From Rhodothermales bacterium (GTDB taxonomy: Bacteria > Bacteroidota > Rhodothermia > Rhodothermales > JANQRZ01), in assembly GCA_028284265.1 (NCBI GenBank), contig JANQRZ010000017.1, positions 62,001 through 126,000 of the forward strand: a stretch of DNA of 64,000 nt, read 5' to 3'. Positions within the stretch are counted from its first letter, which is position 1, and every line of letters starts with the position of its first letter. Both the position numbers and the translations under genes were made by a program. Positions 27,191-35,225 of this stretch are shown piece by piece. Under the pieces are notes generated by a model that was given only the letters and a program-made list of their open reading frames with translations, did no database searches and was not told the origin of the DNA.

Positions 27191-27353
27191 ACGTTCGGAG
27201 CGTCGTGCGGAGTGAGGTGTTAGATACTGACATCGGCAGCCGAAATGCAACCGTTAAATCAGAAGATAGTGGATAGCCTAAGTTGGCAGGGGCGCGAAGA
27301 GCAACGCATTCTGTCCGCCCTCTCACGGTCCACGGCTCACCGTCTTACCGAAC

Positions 27354-28298
27354 ATGCTCCCCGACACATTCCTCGAACGGCTCCGCCTGATCCTCCCGCC
27401 GAAGGAACTGGCCCCCGTGCTTGCCAGCTTCAGCGCACCGCTTGCGACCGGCTTCCGCGTCAACACGCTCCGTGCTGAGGCCACCGAGGTGCTGGACCAA
27501 CTCGAACGGGATGGCCTGCACCCGCGATCCGTTGAGGGCATCCCGGATGGGTACTGGGTTCCGGCAGAAGAACGGGCTGCGCTGCTCGTCTCGTCCGCGC
27601 ACACCGAGGAGCGGCTCTACGTTCAGAACCTCGCCAGCCAGCTTCCGCCGCTCGTGCTGGACCCGCAGCCGGGCGAGCGCGTGCTCGACCTGTGCGCGGC
27701 GCCGGGGAGCAAGACCCGGCAACTCGTCTGCCTGATGGGCGACGAGGGCGAGGTCGCGGCGGTCGAGGCGGTGCGGGGGCGCTTCTTCAAGCTGCGGGCG
27801 AACCTCAAGGCGCAGGGCGCAACGTGCGTCCGCACGTTCCACCGCGACGGGACCACCGTCTGGCGGCATCGCCCCGAGCACTTCGACCGGGTGCTGCTGG
27901 ACGCGCCGTGCTCCACGGAAGGGCGCTTCCGGGCCGACGACCCAGAGACGTTCCGCTACTGGAGTCCGCGCAAGGTAAAGGAGATGGCGCGCAAGCAAGG
28001 GCGGCTCCTGTTCTCGGCCATCCAGAGCCTACGCCCCGGCGGTACGCTCGTCTACTCGACCTGCACCTTTGCACCTGAGGAGAACGAAGCGGTGCTGAGT
28101 CGCATGGTGGCGAAGTTCGAGGGGCGCGTTGAGGTCGTGCCCGTCACACTGCCGCCGGAGAGCCGGGTACAGCCAGCACTCGACGCATGGAGGGGCAAGC
28201 CGTTCTCTGATATCGCGCATGCCCGCCGCCTGCTCCCGATCGAGACGATGGAGGCGTTCTTCGTGGCCAAGCTCGTCAAGCACGAGACGACGTTATAA
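27354..28298 (+). CDS. RsmB/RsmF-type m5C RNA methyltransferase
   Basis: 314 residues, class I SAM-dependent fold. Seen: DLCAAPGSKTRQL (SAM loop, about 112-125), the acidic end of the next strand AAVEAV, the first catalytic-Cys motif LLDAPCSTEGRF (about 182-193) and the second VYSTCTFAPEENE (about 234-246). Two cysteines in DAPCS and STCTF define the 5-methylcytosine class of the RsmB/NOP2 group. No NusB-like N-terminal domain and no C-terminal RNA-binding extension are present, so it resembles the compact RsmF-like form. Target base unknown. Transcribed away from clpX. Confidence 0.93.
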   Translation: MLPDTFLERLRLILPPKELAPVLASFSAPLATGFRVNTLRAEATEVLDQLERDGLHPRSVEGIPDGYWVPAEERAALLVSSAHTEERLYVQNLASQLPPLVLDPQPGERVLDLCAAPGSKTRQLVCLMGDEGEVAAVEAVRGRFFKLRANLKAQGATCVRTFHRDGTTVWRHRPEHFDRVLLDAPCSTEGRFRADDPETFRYWSPRKVKEMARKQGRLLFSAIQSLRPGGTLVYSTCTFAPEENEAVLSRMVAKFEGRVEVVPVTLPPESRVQPALDAWRGKPFSDIAHARRLLPIETMEAFFVAKLVKHETTL

Positions 28299-28316
28299 GG
28301 GCGACTGTAACGAGAA

Positions 28317-28349
28317 AGCGGCAGGCCCTCACTTGGAGAGCCTGCCGCT
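28317..28349 (+). terminator. Hairpin after the RNA methyltransferase gene
   Basis: Stem AGCGGCAGGC (28317-28326) pairs exactly with GCCTGCCGCT (28340-28349). No T-tract follows. It lies between convergent genes, so it may serve either direction. Confidence 0.55.
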
Positions 28350-28386
28350 CGTCGGTGGTAAAACCGAGGACTAGGCTGCTAGATGG

Positions 28387-31017
28387 TTATTGCAGCAGGG
28401 TCACCCGGCGCGTCGTGGCGAACTGCTCGCCAGTGACGCGGATCAGGTAGACCCCGGAGGCCAGCCGTGCCCCGTCTAGCTCAAACGTGCGCTGCGTCCC
28501 GGCGGCCATCAGGCCATCGTGGAGACGCGCCACCTCGCGGCCCATCACGTCATAGACGGCCACCTTTACCTCCTGCGGGGTGGCCACCTCGACCGCGAAC
28601 TGAGTCCGCCCGGTGAATGGGTTGGGGTAAGCCGCCGTCATCGTGTAGACGCCCGGCTGCGCGGTGCCTTCATTCGAGACCGGCGGAACGCCCGGCGGGA
28701 GGTCGAAGGCCTGAACGCCATCGTTGATGGTGGCGGACGATCCCTGGTCGGCACTGAAGCCGAGGCCGCGTCCTGCGAAGGCCCGCCAGATGATGTCCGA
28801 GTAGGCTCCTTCGTAGAGCGTCGTGTCGGCCTCTAGGATAGCGTCGCGGCCATCTACGAAGCCCGGCGAGCACGGCTGGAGTTTTAGCCCTTCGGTGACG
28901 AGTTGGAGAGCGATGTTGTTGCCTGCTTCGCCATTGATGAGATCGGCGTCGAAACCTTCCTCGGCGATCAGGCCCCACGTCATGTCCCAGAGCATCGTGG
29001 CCCAGACAGTCCCGAGACCGTGCGGGACGGAAACGGTTCGCATCGAGAAATAGGTACTCGGGTTCTCGGTCCTGTCCGTGGTGTAGCGCCACGGGCGGAT
29101 GCCCGGCCCGTCAGTGTCCGTGAACTCGAGGTAGGTCCCGATACCGCGACCTTGCTCGGCGGTGTCGCCTTCGCGCATGGACATCATCAAGCCGTAGTAG
29201 TCGCTCCAGCCCTCGCCCATCTGCTCCTGGTTGCCGAGGCAACCGGCCGCCGCTGGGCCGCCGGTGAGGCGGTTGGAGACGCCATGGCCGTACTCGTGGA
29301 CAATCACGCCATTGTCGAGGTCGGAGTCCCGGCTAATCTGAGCGGAGAGTGCTCCCTCTGTGCCGGGCGAGTTGGCGACGAGCGTCAGACCTGTGCTTTG
29401 CTGGACGAACGCCGACGGGATCGTGGCCTGATCGCCGACCGCTCCCGGACCCATGGTGATGAGGTCTTCGGGGCCGCCTGTCTCACCTGTGGCGGTGCGT
29501 GCGTTGTTGTGGATAATGACGCCGATGGCACCAGCGTCTTCCGCATTGAGCACCTTGACACCGAACTCGCAGTCGCCACGCTCGATCAGCGCGATGTTGC
29601 CCGCGATCTCGGCCGTGTTGATGACTTCTTCGCAGCCACGGTCGGCTCCGTCATCTCCGTCTTGGCTGCCACCATCGAAGCTGACAACGGGGACGATGGA
29701 AGCTGACTCTGCATTTGTCGGGAAGGACGGGCCGAAGCTGGCCGGGGCCGTCGGGTACGTTCCAGCGATTGCAATCGGGGCCGTCACCTCGAAGCGCGGC
29801 GGGGCATCCCACTGGAACATGCTCATGCGTGGGGCACCGCCATCCGGCGGGGTGCCGAAGGTGGCGTTGTTCGTGCCGCTACCGTCTTGAGCGTCGGCTT
29901 GGACGTAGTCATTGCCCGCTCCACCGTTGCCGAAGTTGTTTGCTTGGAAGTTGCCACTTGCTTCGTCGAAGCCGTAGTGGTACATCACGTCGTGGAAGAA
30001 GTTGTTCCAGTAGAACAGGTTCGTGATCGCCACGTCCTGATACTCCGGCGGGGTCTGGGTCTCGAAGTCCACGGCGAAGTCGAAGACGAGGTCCTCGCCG
30101 CCGTCCGGGCTGTAACCGGGGGCGTTGTTGCCGTCGCGGTCTTCGGAGGCGTGGACGTTGTTGCCGCGCGTGATGGTGTACTGTGCCGAGCCAGTGTCAT
30201 GCCAGCCGAGGGGCGAGGCCGTCGGGTCGGCGGGATCGACTTCTAGCGTCCGGTCGCCAAACGAAGGAGCTTCCAGCGGATAGGCCCACACGTTGTAGGA
30301 GCCACTGCCACCGCGTGCGCCGACCATCGGACTGGGCGCGAGCGGGCGGTAGTCCGCGGGCACCTGCATGTGCTCCGACAGCCACTCGTCATGTACGACC
30401 CAGTCGAGCTGGTCCAGCACGGCTCCGCTCTCAGCATCGATGCGGAGGCTCCACCAGTGGCGTGCGTCGAGCTGGTAGATCGAGAGGTCCCACGCGAGTT
30501 GGAGTGCGCCTTCTTCGGTGACGAAGTAGACGAGCTGGACCGGGATCGGCTCCAGCGATACACCCGCGTCGCTCAGGAGGAGGCGGTTGCGCTCGTCCAT
30601 CGGCTCTACCACCGACGGAGCCGCGCCGAGCGTGAGGTCGAGGTGCTGCGCGGCGGCCTCCACGGCGGCCTCCGGCGTCAGCGACGGGGTGGCGGCGCTA
30701 GCGGCACGGGCCGCACTCGGCACGAAGGTGCTGTGCACCGCGCGGACCTCGCCGATGCGCGTCACATGGGCGCTGGTGCGGGCGTTGTACACCTCAATGC
30801 CATTGACTGTCTGGCGGAGGTAGACGTGCGTCGTGCCGCTTTTGCGGCTGGTGTACTCGTCGGTGACGGCGACCTCGGCGAGGTCAGCTTCGCTGAGGCC
30901 GAGCGTGGCGCGCTCCGTGTTGAGGTGCTCGAGCACGGTCGAAAGCGCGGCGCTCTGCGCGAAGGCGAGCGGGGCACTCACGACGAGCAGGATGAGCACG
31001 AGTAGAAGTCGTTTCAT
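28387..31017 (-). CDS. Secreted M36 (fungalysin-type) metallopeptidase with T9SS-like sorting domain
   Basis: 876 residues from ATG 31017. Signal peptide (MKRLLLVLILLVVSAPLAFAQ), a fungalysin/thermolysin-type propeptide (about 30-110), the zinc-binding HEYGH near 574-578 with the third ligand region in EGWSDYYG, an inserted PA domain (about 420-560, DRGCEEVINTAEIAGNIALIE), and a C-terminal sorting domain (about 800-876) with YPNPFTGRTQF and VYDVMGREVARL. The sorting domain predicts export through the type IX system and surface attachment or release. Role: extracellular protein degradation. None of the secretion machinery is in this window. Confidence 0.95.
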   Translation of the reverse strand: MKRLLLVLILLVVSAPLAFAQSAALSTVLEHLNTERATLGLSEADLAEVAVTDEYTSRKSGTTHVYLRQTVNGIEVYNARTSAHVTRIGEVRAVHSTFVPSAARAASAATPSLTPEAAVEAAAQHLDLTLGAAPSVVEPMDERNRLLLSDAGVSLEPIPVQLVYFVTEEGALQLAWDLSIYQLDARHWWSLRIDAESGAVLDQLDWVVHDEWLSEHMQVPADYRPLAPSPMVGARGGSGSYNVWAYPLEAPSFGDRTLEVDPADPTASPLGWHDTGSAQYTITRGNNVHASEDRDGNNAPGYSPDGGEDLVFDFAVDFETQTPPEYQDVAITNLFYWNNFFHDVMYHYGFDEASGNFQANNFGNGGAGNDYVQADAQDGSGTNNATFGTPPDGGAPRMSMFQWDAPPRFEVTAPIAIAGTYPTAPASFGPSFPTNAESASIVPVVSFDGGSQDGDDGADRGCEEVINTAEIAGNIALIERGDCEFGVKVLNAEDAGAIGVIIHNNARTATGETGGPEDLITMGPGAVGDQATIPSAFVQQSTGLTLVANSPGTEGALSAQISRDSDLDNGVIVHEYGHGVSNRLTGGPAAAGCLGNQEQMGEGWSDYYGLMMSMREGDTAEQGRGIGTYLEFTDTDGPGIRPWRYTTDRTENPSTYFSMRTVSVPHGLGTVWATMLWDMTWGLIAEEGFDADLINGEAGNNIALQLVTEGLKLQPCSPGFVDGRDAILEADTTLYEGAYSDIIWRAFAGRGLGFSADQGSSATINDGVQAFDLPPGVPPVSNEGTAQPGVYTMTAAYPNPFTGRTQFAVEVATPQEVKVAVYDVMGREVARLHDGLMAAGTQRTFELDGARLASGVYLIRVTGEQFATTRRVTLLQ

Positions 31018-31066
31018 GAGCCTTAGGGGGGTTGTGAGGGAAGACACAGATTGAATAGAATAACAA

Positions 31067-31101
31067 GAGAAGCCGCTCGCCGCAAGAGCGAGCAGCTTCT
31101 C
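31067..31101 (-). terminator. Probable terminator of the uppS-creD-like unit
   Basis: 14-bp stem with a single mismatch (31067-31080 with 31088-31101), loop CGCAAGA. Read on the minus strand it lies 71 bp beyond the CreD-like stop and is followed by a T-rich stretch (CTTGTTATTCTATT). Confidence 0.6.
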
Positions 31102-31171
31102 TGCTTAGTTGTTTCCTTTTTTGAGGGGCGTGGCGCGAATTAGAGGGACTCCTGTGCGATGCGGCTGGGCG

Positions 31172-32422
31172 TCAGGCCGCTGCTGGAGCCGGTCGCTCTG
31201 GGCGGGCCAGCAACTGCTCCCAGTCCACACGCCCCGTCAGTTGCATCACCCCGAACAGCGTCGCGATGCACAGCGCCGTGATCGTCAGCCCGGTATAGCC
31301 TTCGAGGAAGAATGTGTACGCGAACCCGACGAGGTAGACCAACTGCGCAAGCCCGACCTCAACCAGCGCGAACCGTGCCCCCGTCACAAGACGCATGTAT
31401 GACACCACGAGACCTACTGACACCGCCGAGCAGATTGCCACGGCGAGGTGGACCGACATATGATCGACGAGGTAGGAGAGCAGGAGGTGGAACGCGAAGA
31501 ACGACGCCCCGAGGAAGAAGTAGTGCATCGGGTGGAGCCGTACTCCGCGCATCAGGCTCAGGAGGAATAAGAGGAAGAAGAACAGGAACAGCGAGACCGG
31601 CGCGAAGAAGGTCACCCGGCTCACCCACGGGCCGGGGTTCAGCCGCTCCGGCATCGCCATGCCGAGGTCGGCGTCGGCCACGAGATGAGCGTACTGCCAG
31701 TCGAGCGCCCAGCCATTGTTAGTCCGCTCTTTCTTCGTCGCGGCGAGGGTGCCCGCCGGGAAGTCAATCTTCTTGAAGTCGGTCGTCATCGCGAGGCGGA
31801 AGTCACGGACCTGCTCGGTGCGCTCGCCGAAGTCGTAGCGCCACATCTCCGTGCCTTGCGAGCGATACCCGATGCGGAAGCCGATGGCCTCGCCCGGCTC
31901 TAGCTCTACCTCACGCACCGCCACGCCGTCTTCGATGGTGGCATCGCCTTCGTTTTTCCCATCAAGCGCGAACCGGAAGTTGTCGAGCACCGGCGCGCCT
32001 GTCGGAAAGCGGTAGCGGATACGGAAGGTCGCCGCCTCGTCGGTCGTGTTGCGAATCCGGTAGCGCCCGGCGAAATCGACCTCATAGGTCGGATGCCAGA
32101 GCAGGCCCTTCTTGCGGTGCTCCAGCGCGAGGTCGGCCTTGAGGTCGCTGCTGGCAAGCGGGTGGGCCTCCGTGCGGACGCGCTCGACGGTCCGCGTCGT
32201 CGGCTTGCCGTCTACGAGGTCGGCGATGGTTTCTTCATAGGGCACGAAGCGCTCAACGAGGGGAGCCTGCTGAAGCTGCGGCCCACCCCAGAGGGCACCG
32301 ACCGCGTTGCGCGTAGCGGCGCTTTGCTCGTGCGTGCGAACGGTGACGGCTCCGCCGAGGACGAACCAAGCGAAGGTGGTGCAGCCAAAGATGAAGGCGA
32401 TGGCGATGATGCGTTTGATCAT
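31172..32422 (-). CDS. CreD-like inner-membrane protein
   Basis: 416 residues. N-terminal membrane helix (about 3-28), a periplasmic beta-rich domain (about 40-280), then five membrane segments whose sequence matches the CreD end domain: SLMRGVRLHPMHYFFLGASF (about 300-320) and the final LTGRVDWEQL. CreD in enterobacteria belongs to the CreBC regulon and affects envelope integrity and beta-lactam/colicin tolerance; its biochemical function is unknown. The ATG overlaps the uppS stop (ATGA), an unusual pairing that suggests coupled expression with the lipid-carrier enzyme. No CreBC-type two-component pair is adjacent. Confidence 0.85.
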   Translation of the reverse strand: MIKRIIAIAFIFGCTTFAWFVLGGAVTVRTHEQSAATRNAVGALWGGPQLQQAPLVERFVPYEETIADLVDGKPTTRTVERVRTEAHPLASSDLKADLALEHRKKGLLWHPTYEVDFAGRYRIRNTTDEAATFRIRYRFPTGAPVLDNFRFALDGKNEGDATIEDGVAVREVELEPGEAIGFRIGYRSQGTEMWRYDFGERTEQVRDFRLAMTTDFKKIDFPAGTLAATKKERTNNGWALDWQYAHLVADADLGMAMPERLNPGPWVSRVTFFAPVSLFLFFFLLFLLSLMRGVRLHPMHYFFLGASFFAFHLLLSYLVDHMSVHLAVAICSAVSVGLVVSYMRLVTGARFALVEVGLAQLVYLVGFAYTFFLEGYTGLTITALCIATLFGVMQLTGRVDWEQLLARPERPAPAAA

Positions 32423-33159
32423 GTCGATTGGGTTTGGATGATAGGTTGGGATAGTGTGGACCCGTCGCCGCTGAGTCCGCCGAACCGGCGGTCCCGGCGG
32501 CGGAAGTCGGCGACCGCGTCGCCGAGGTCGGCGGCGGTGAGGTCGGGCCAGAGGGTGGAGGTGAAGACGAGTTCGGCGTAGGCACACTCCCAGAGGAGGA
32601 AGTCGCTCAGGCGCTGCTCGCCGCCGGTGCGGATCAGGAGGTCCACGTCCGGCGCGGTCGGGCTGTGCATCGCTTCGGCGAGGGCGTCGGTGAAGGCAGG
32701 TCGCGTTGGATCAGCACCGAGTTGACCGGCGGCTCGGCAGAGCGCGTCGCGGGCTGAGTAGTCCACGGCGATGCGGAGCGTGAGCGTCTCGCCGCCCCGC
32801 GTCTCCCACTCGGCCCGGGCGATGGCGGCGCGGACGGCTCCCGGCAGTCGGTCGCGTCGCCCGATGATGTGGAGGCGGACTCCTTCACGCTTCAGCTTCG
32901 GTAGCTCGGTGAAGAGGTAGCGTCGCAAGAGGTCCATCAGCGCGGCTACCTCCGTCCACGGGCGCTTCCAGTTGTCGGACGAGAAGGCGTAGAGCGTGAG
33001 CGTCCCGATGCCTAGCTTCGGTGCCGCTTCGACGATGCGACGGACGGTCTCGACGCCTGCGCGGTGACCGGCGGGGCGCGCCAGCCCTCGGGCTGTCGCC
33101 CAGCGCCCGTTGCCGTCCATGATGAGGGCGGCGTGGAGTAGGTGACTTTGGTGTTTCAT
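32419..33159 (-). CDS. uppS: Undecaprenyl (isoprenyl) diphosphate synthase
   Basis: 246 residues from ATG 33159, normal family length. Seen: MDGNGRWA with the Mg-binding Asp (about 14-21), GHRAG, the substrate-binding SSDNWKRP, and the C-terminal RTGGEQRLSDFLLWECAYAE...TLWPD. This cytosolic cis-prenyltransferase makes the C55 carrier used for peptidoglycan and other surface glycans. It overlaps the CreD-like gene by 4 bp. A 19-bp palindrome (33164-33182), nearly identical to one before the regulator operon, sits five bases before the ATG, implying shared control. Confidence 0.96.
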   Translation of the reverse strand: MKHQSHLLHAALIMDGNGRWATARGLARPAGHRAGVETVRRIVEAAPKLGIGTLTLYAFSSDNWKRPWTEVAALMDLLRRYLFTELPKLKREGVRLHIIGRRDRLPGAVRAAIARAEWETRGGETLTLRIAVDYSARDALCRAAGQLGADPTRPAFTDALAEAMHSPTAPDVDLLIRTGGEQRLSDFLLWECAYAELVFTSTLWPDLTAADLGDAVADFRRRDRRFGGLSGDGSTLSQPIIQTQST

Positions 33160-33163
33160 AAAA

Positions 33164-33182
33164 TACTTTGTGATGTAAAGTA
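33164..33182 (-). promoter_or_regulatory. Palindromic operator/promoter before uppS
   Basis: TACTTTGTGATGTAAAGTA: arms TACTTT and AAAGTA around a 7-bp centre. On the minus strand it includes TACTTTA, one base from the Bacteroidota -7 box. The adjoining AAAGTAAAGGGG is identical to the site at 34237-34260. No good -33 TTG is seen here. Confidence 0.5.
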
Positions 33183-33207
33183 AAGGGGCAAAAAAAGAGA
33201 CCATCTC

Positions 33208-33543
33208 TTACTGCCGAGCGGCAGAGATGATGGCCTCCATCTGGTCGAGGTACGTTTCGAGGGCGGTTCGTCCGGCGGCGGTCAACTCGTATTCGGTGCG
33301 GGGTGTGCGGTCGTCGAAGAACTTGCGGCAGGCGAGGTAGCCTGCGTCTTCGAGCTTTCGGGCATGAACACTCAGGTTGCCGTCCGTCGTGCCGAGCACG
33401 GTCTTGAGATCGCCAAAACTCATCGCCCCGCCCGCGGCGAGCGCACTGACGATACCGAGCCGCATCCGTTCATGGATCAGCTTGTCGAGGTCGGGAGCCG
33501 GAGTAGTCGCGGCTTTGCGTGTCGCGCGGGTCGTCTTTGCCAT
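33208..33543 (-). CDS. Winged-helix transcriptional regulator (HTH_34/MarR-like)
   Basis: 111 residues: a short basic N-terminal tail (MAKTTRATRKAATTP), then one winged helix-turn-helix (about 20-100; IHERMRLGIVSALAAGGAMSFGDLK, TDGNLSVHARKLEDAGYL recognition region, wing with DRTPRTEYELTAAG) and a C-terminal dimerisation helix. Such small regulators usually repress their own operon from a palindrome. It starts one base after the membrane-protein stop, so both genes form an operon. The palindromes at 34237-34253 and 33164-33182 are the natural target candidates. No metal- or ligand-binding site is recognisable. Confidence 0.88.
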   Translation of the reverse strand: MAKTTRATRKAATTPAPDLDKLIHERMRLGIVSALAAGGAMSFGDLKTVLGTTDGNLSVHARKLEDAGYLACRKFFDDRTPRTEYELTAAGRTALETYLDQMEAIISAARQ

Positions 33544-33544
33544 A

Positions 33545-34222
33545 TCAGCCTCCGTGTCTGCGTGCGATGAGAACGCCGAATACGATCTGCAATCCGCCGA
33601 AGCCGAGAGCCATAAAGCCGTTGCCCCACCCGGCGGGAGCGAGGAGGGCGAGCGCGCCGGTCAGCATGAACAAGCTGCCCATCAGCGGAATGAGCCGGAC
33701 CGAGAACATGCCTGCTGCGATGACGCCCGCACCGTAGAGCAAGAGCCACAGCCCTGGCAACAGACGTAGGCTCGCTGTTGCTCCAACGACTCCCTGCCGG
33801 ACGAAATACTCCTTCGTCGGCCCCACGTCGAATCCGTAGATGGCGAGGGTGAGGACGATCCCGGCTAGGACAGCAGGGGCGAGGCCGAGCAGGAACTTTC
33901 GGCCCTGGCCGCTGAGGAGCGGTACGCCGTGCCTTCGTGCCTTGCGTGCCGTCGCCCATGCGCCGATGGCAATCCCGACGAGTGCTTCGGCGGCCCACAC
34001 GCGCATCCACCCCACGACCGTCGCCTGCTGGACCGCAAACACCGCGGCGGCGAGCGCCGTAAAGCCCATCGCCACGCCGCCCCAGCCGGGGACGGCGGTG
34101 AACTCGGCGGTACGCGACATGGTGTCGCGGATGAACTGGAGGTGCGCCTCGGCGCGGCGCTCCGGGTGGGGCGCGGACTCGGTGCGCCGCAGGGTGCGCC
34201 GGTCAGAGCTTGGTCGTTTCAT
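33545..34222 (-). CDS. Multi-pass membrane protein paired with a winged-helix regulator
   Basis: 225 residues from ATG 34222 (a TTG at 34234 is the longer alternative). A basic N-terminus of about 45 residues is followed by about six hydrophobic segments (for example GVAMGFTALAAAVFAVQQA, KFLLGLAPAVLAGIVLTLAIYG, SLFMLTGALALLAP). No catalytic motif is visible. Pairing with a small winged-helix regulator in a two-gene operon is a recurrent layout in Bacteroidota, and the membrane partner may sense or protect against a membrane-active compound; that is inference. A good promoter with an overlapping palindrome precedes it. Confidence 0.75.
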   Translation of the reverse strand: MKRPSSDRRTLRRTESAPHPERRAEAHLQFIRDTMSRTAEFTAVPGWGGVAMGFTALAAAVFAVQQATVVGWMRVWAAEALVGIAIGAWATARKARRHGVPLLSGQGRKFLLGLAPAVLAGIVLTLAIYGFDVGPTKEYFVRQGVVGATASLRLLPGLWLLLYGAGVIAAGMFSVRLIPLMGSLFMLTGALALLAPAGWGNGFMALGFGGLQIVFGVLIARRHGG

Positions 34223-34236
34223 GCAGGACGTCAAGA

Positions 34237-34253
34237 ACTTTATGATGCAAAGT
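34237..34253 (-). promoter_or_regulatory. Palindromic operator before the regulator operon
   Basis: ACTTTATGATGCAAAGT: arms ACTTT/AAAGT with a 7-bp centre differing from the uppS copy at two positions. It overlaps the -7 box and predicted transcription start, a position suited to repression. Confidence 0.55.
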
Positions 34254-34277
34254 AAAGGGGAAAAGCGATGATGTCAA
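34248..34277 (-). promoter_or_regulatory. Bacteroidota-type promoter (TTG, 20 bp, TACTTTG)
   Basis: On the minus strand TTG (34277-34275) is separated by exactly 20 bp from TACTTTG (34254-34248), a full match to TAnnTTTG. The ATG lies 25 bp past the -7 box. This is the best promoter match I found in the window. Confidence 0.6.
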
Positions 34278-34316
34278 GAGGAAAATGTGGGGGCGTGAAA
34301 AAACGGGGGGCGATCC

Positions 34317-34664
34317 CTACAGGTCGGGGTTGACCCACCCTTCGCCTCGTTCGCTGTCGCTCTCCGACAATGACCCCGGCGAGGTTCCCATGACGAAGCC
34401 GCCTTCGAGGGCTTCATCGATTTGGCTCTCGAAGTCGTCCTCGATCTGCTCCTCGATGTGTTCGAGGACTTGGTGGGCGGCTTCGGCGCTCTGCTCGATG
34501 ATGACGATGGCGGCAAAGCGGATGCTTTCTCCGCTCCCGGCCCCGCCCATCGGGACGACTTGGAGGACACGCCAGCCTTGCTGGAGGTGATCGTTGAGCG
34601 GGTTCAGGCCGCTCGTGCCGCCGGTGCCGGTGGTGACGAGGAGGGTTTTCTGTATGGTTGCCAT
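34317..34664 (-). CDS. Hypothetical small protein (115 aa)
   Basis: No signal peptide or membrane segment. The N-terminal half is conserved-looking: KTLLVTTGTGGTSGLNPLND, then GWRVLQVVPMGGAGSG and a beta strand FAAIVIIEQ; the second half is an acidic helix (HQVLEHIEEQIEDDF). The pattern of a long Gly-rich start followed by GWRV resembles DUF4177-type small proteins, but the match is too loose to name. It stands alone with 110 bp upstream and no operon partner. Confidence 0.65.
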   Translation of the reverse strand: MATIQKTLLVTTGTGGTSGLNPLNDHLQQGWRVLQVVPMGGAGSGESIRFAAIVIIEQSAEAAHQVLEHIEEQIEDDFESQIDEALEGGFVMGTSPGSLSESDSERGEGWVNPDL

Positions 34665-34774
34665 GCCTAGCGTGGTGGAGCGGGGGGAGGATGCTGAGAG
34701 TTTTCGTCCGGGGCGCAGTTTCCCTTAAGCTACCCCACGCGGGCGAAGCTAGTGCCACGGACGAGCGGGGCGGC

Positions 34775-35071
34775 TCACACACTCGCCCCGTCTGCCAGAT
34801 CAACGAGGTCCGGGTTCTGCTGGCGGATAAGGTTCCACTTCCAGTCGCGGTGCCAGTTCTTGAGTTGCTTCTCTCGCGTAATGGCGTCGTGTACATCGCC
34901 GAACGTCTCGACCCAGAGCAGGTCCCGGATGCGGTAGCGTTTCGTAAAGCCGTCTACGAGCCCCTGTCTGTGCTCTGCGATACGCCGCGTCAAATTATTC
35001 GTCATGCCGATGTAAAGCACTGTGCGTCGCCTGTTCGACAGGATGTAGACGTAGTAGCGATGGTGTTTCAT
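34775..35071 (-). CDS. GIY-YIG domain protein (UPF0213-like)
   Basis: 98 residues forming a single GIY-YIG nuclease fold: YYVYILSNRRRTVLYIGMT (the VYI and YIG strands), Arg in LTRRIAEHR, and the Glu of ITREKQLKNWHR. This is the stand-alone short type common in Bacteroidota genomes, of unknown substrate. It sits at the edge of the accessory patch next to the decayed type ISP gene and inverted repeats. A GC-rich hairpin (GGGGCG/CGCCCC) covers its 3' end and may act as a terminator. Confidence 0.9.
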   Translation of the reverse strand: MKHHRYYVYILSNRRRTVLYIGMTNNLTRRIAEHRQGLVDGFTKRYRIRDLLWVETFGDVHDAITREKQLKNWHRDWKWNLIRQQNPDLVDLADGASV

Positions 35072-35108
35072 CAGGACCCTTTCAGATAGGTGCTCTACCT
35101 TCTCCCCC

Positions 35109-35198
35109 TGTCATCCTGAACTTGTTTCCCTGCGGGGAGGCTTCGCGTTCGGGATCCTGAAACGAGTTCAGGATGACAAGCGGGTTCAGGATGACAAG
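35109..35198. repeat. Inverted repeat, GTCATCCTGAACT type, with an extra half-unit
   Basis: TGTCATCCTGAACTTGTTT (35109-35127) pairs with 35160-35178 with one mismatch. A further GGGTTCAGGATGACAAGG copy follows at 35182-35199. It lies just downstream of the type ISP remnant; the open frame that seems to extend that gene here is reading repeat DNA. Confidence 0.8.
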
Positions 35199-35225
35199 GA
35201 TGGGTTCGGGAGGGCATCGGGCGAC

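Noticed and set aside
33208-33543. The winged-helix protein as a plasmid or toxin-antitoxin regulator
   Set aside because: It is paired with a membrane protein and not with a toxin-like gene, and the Fic gene more than 3 kb away has its own inhibitory motif.
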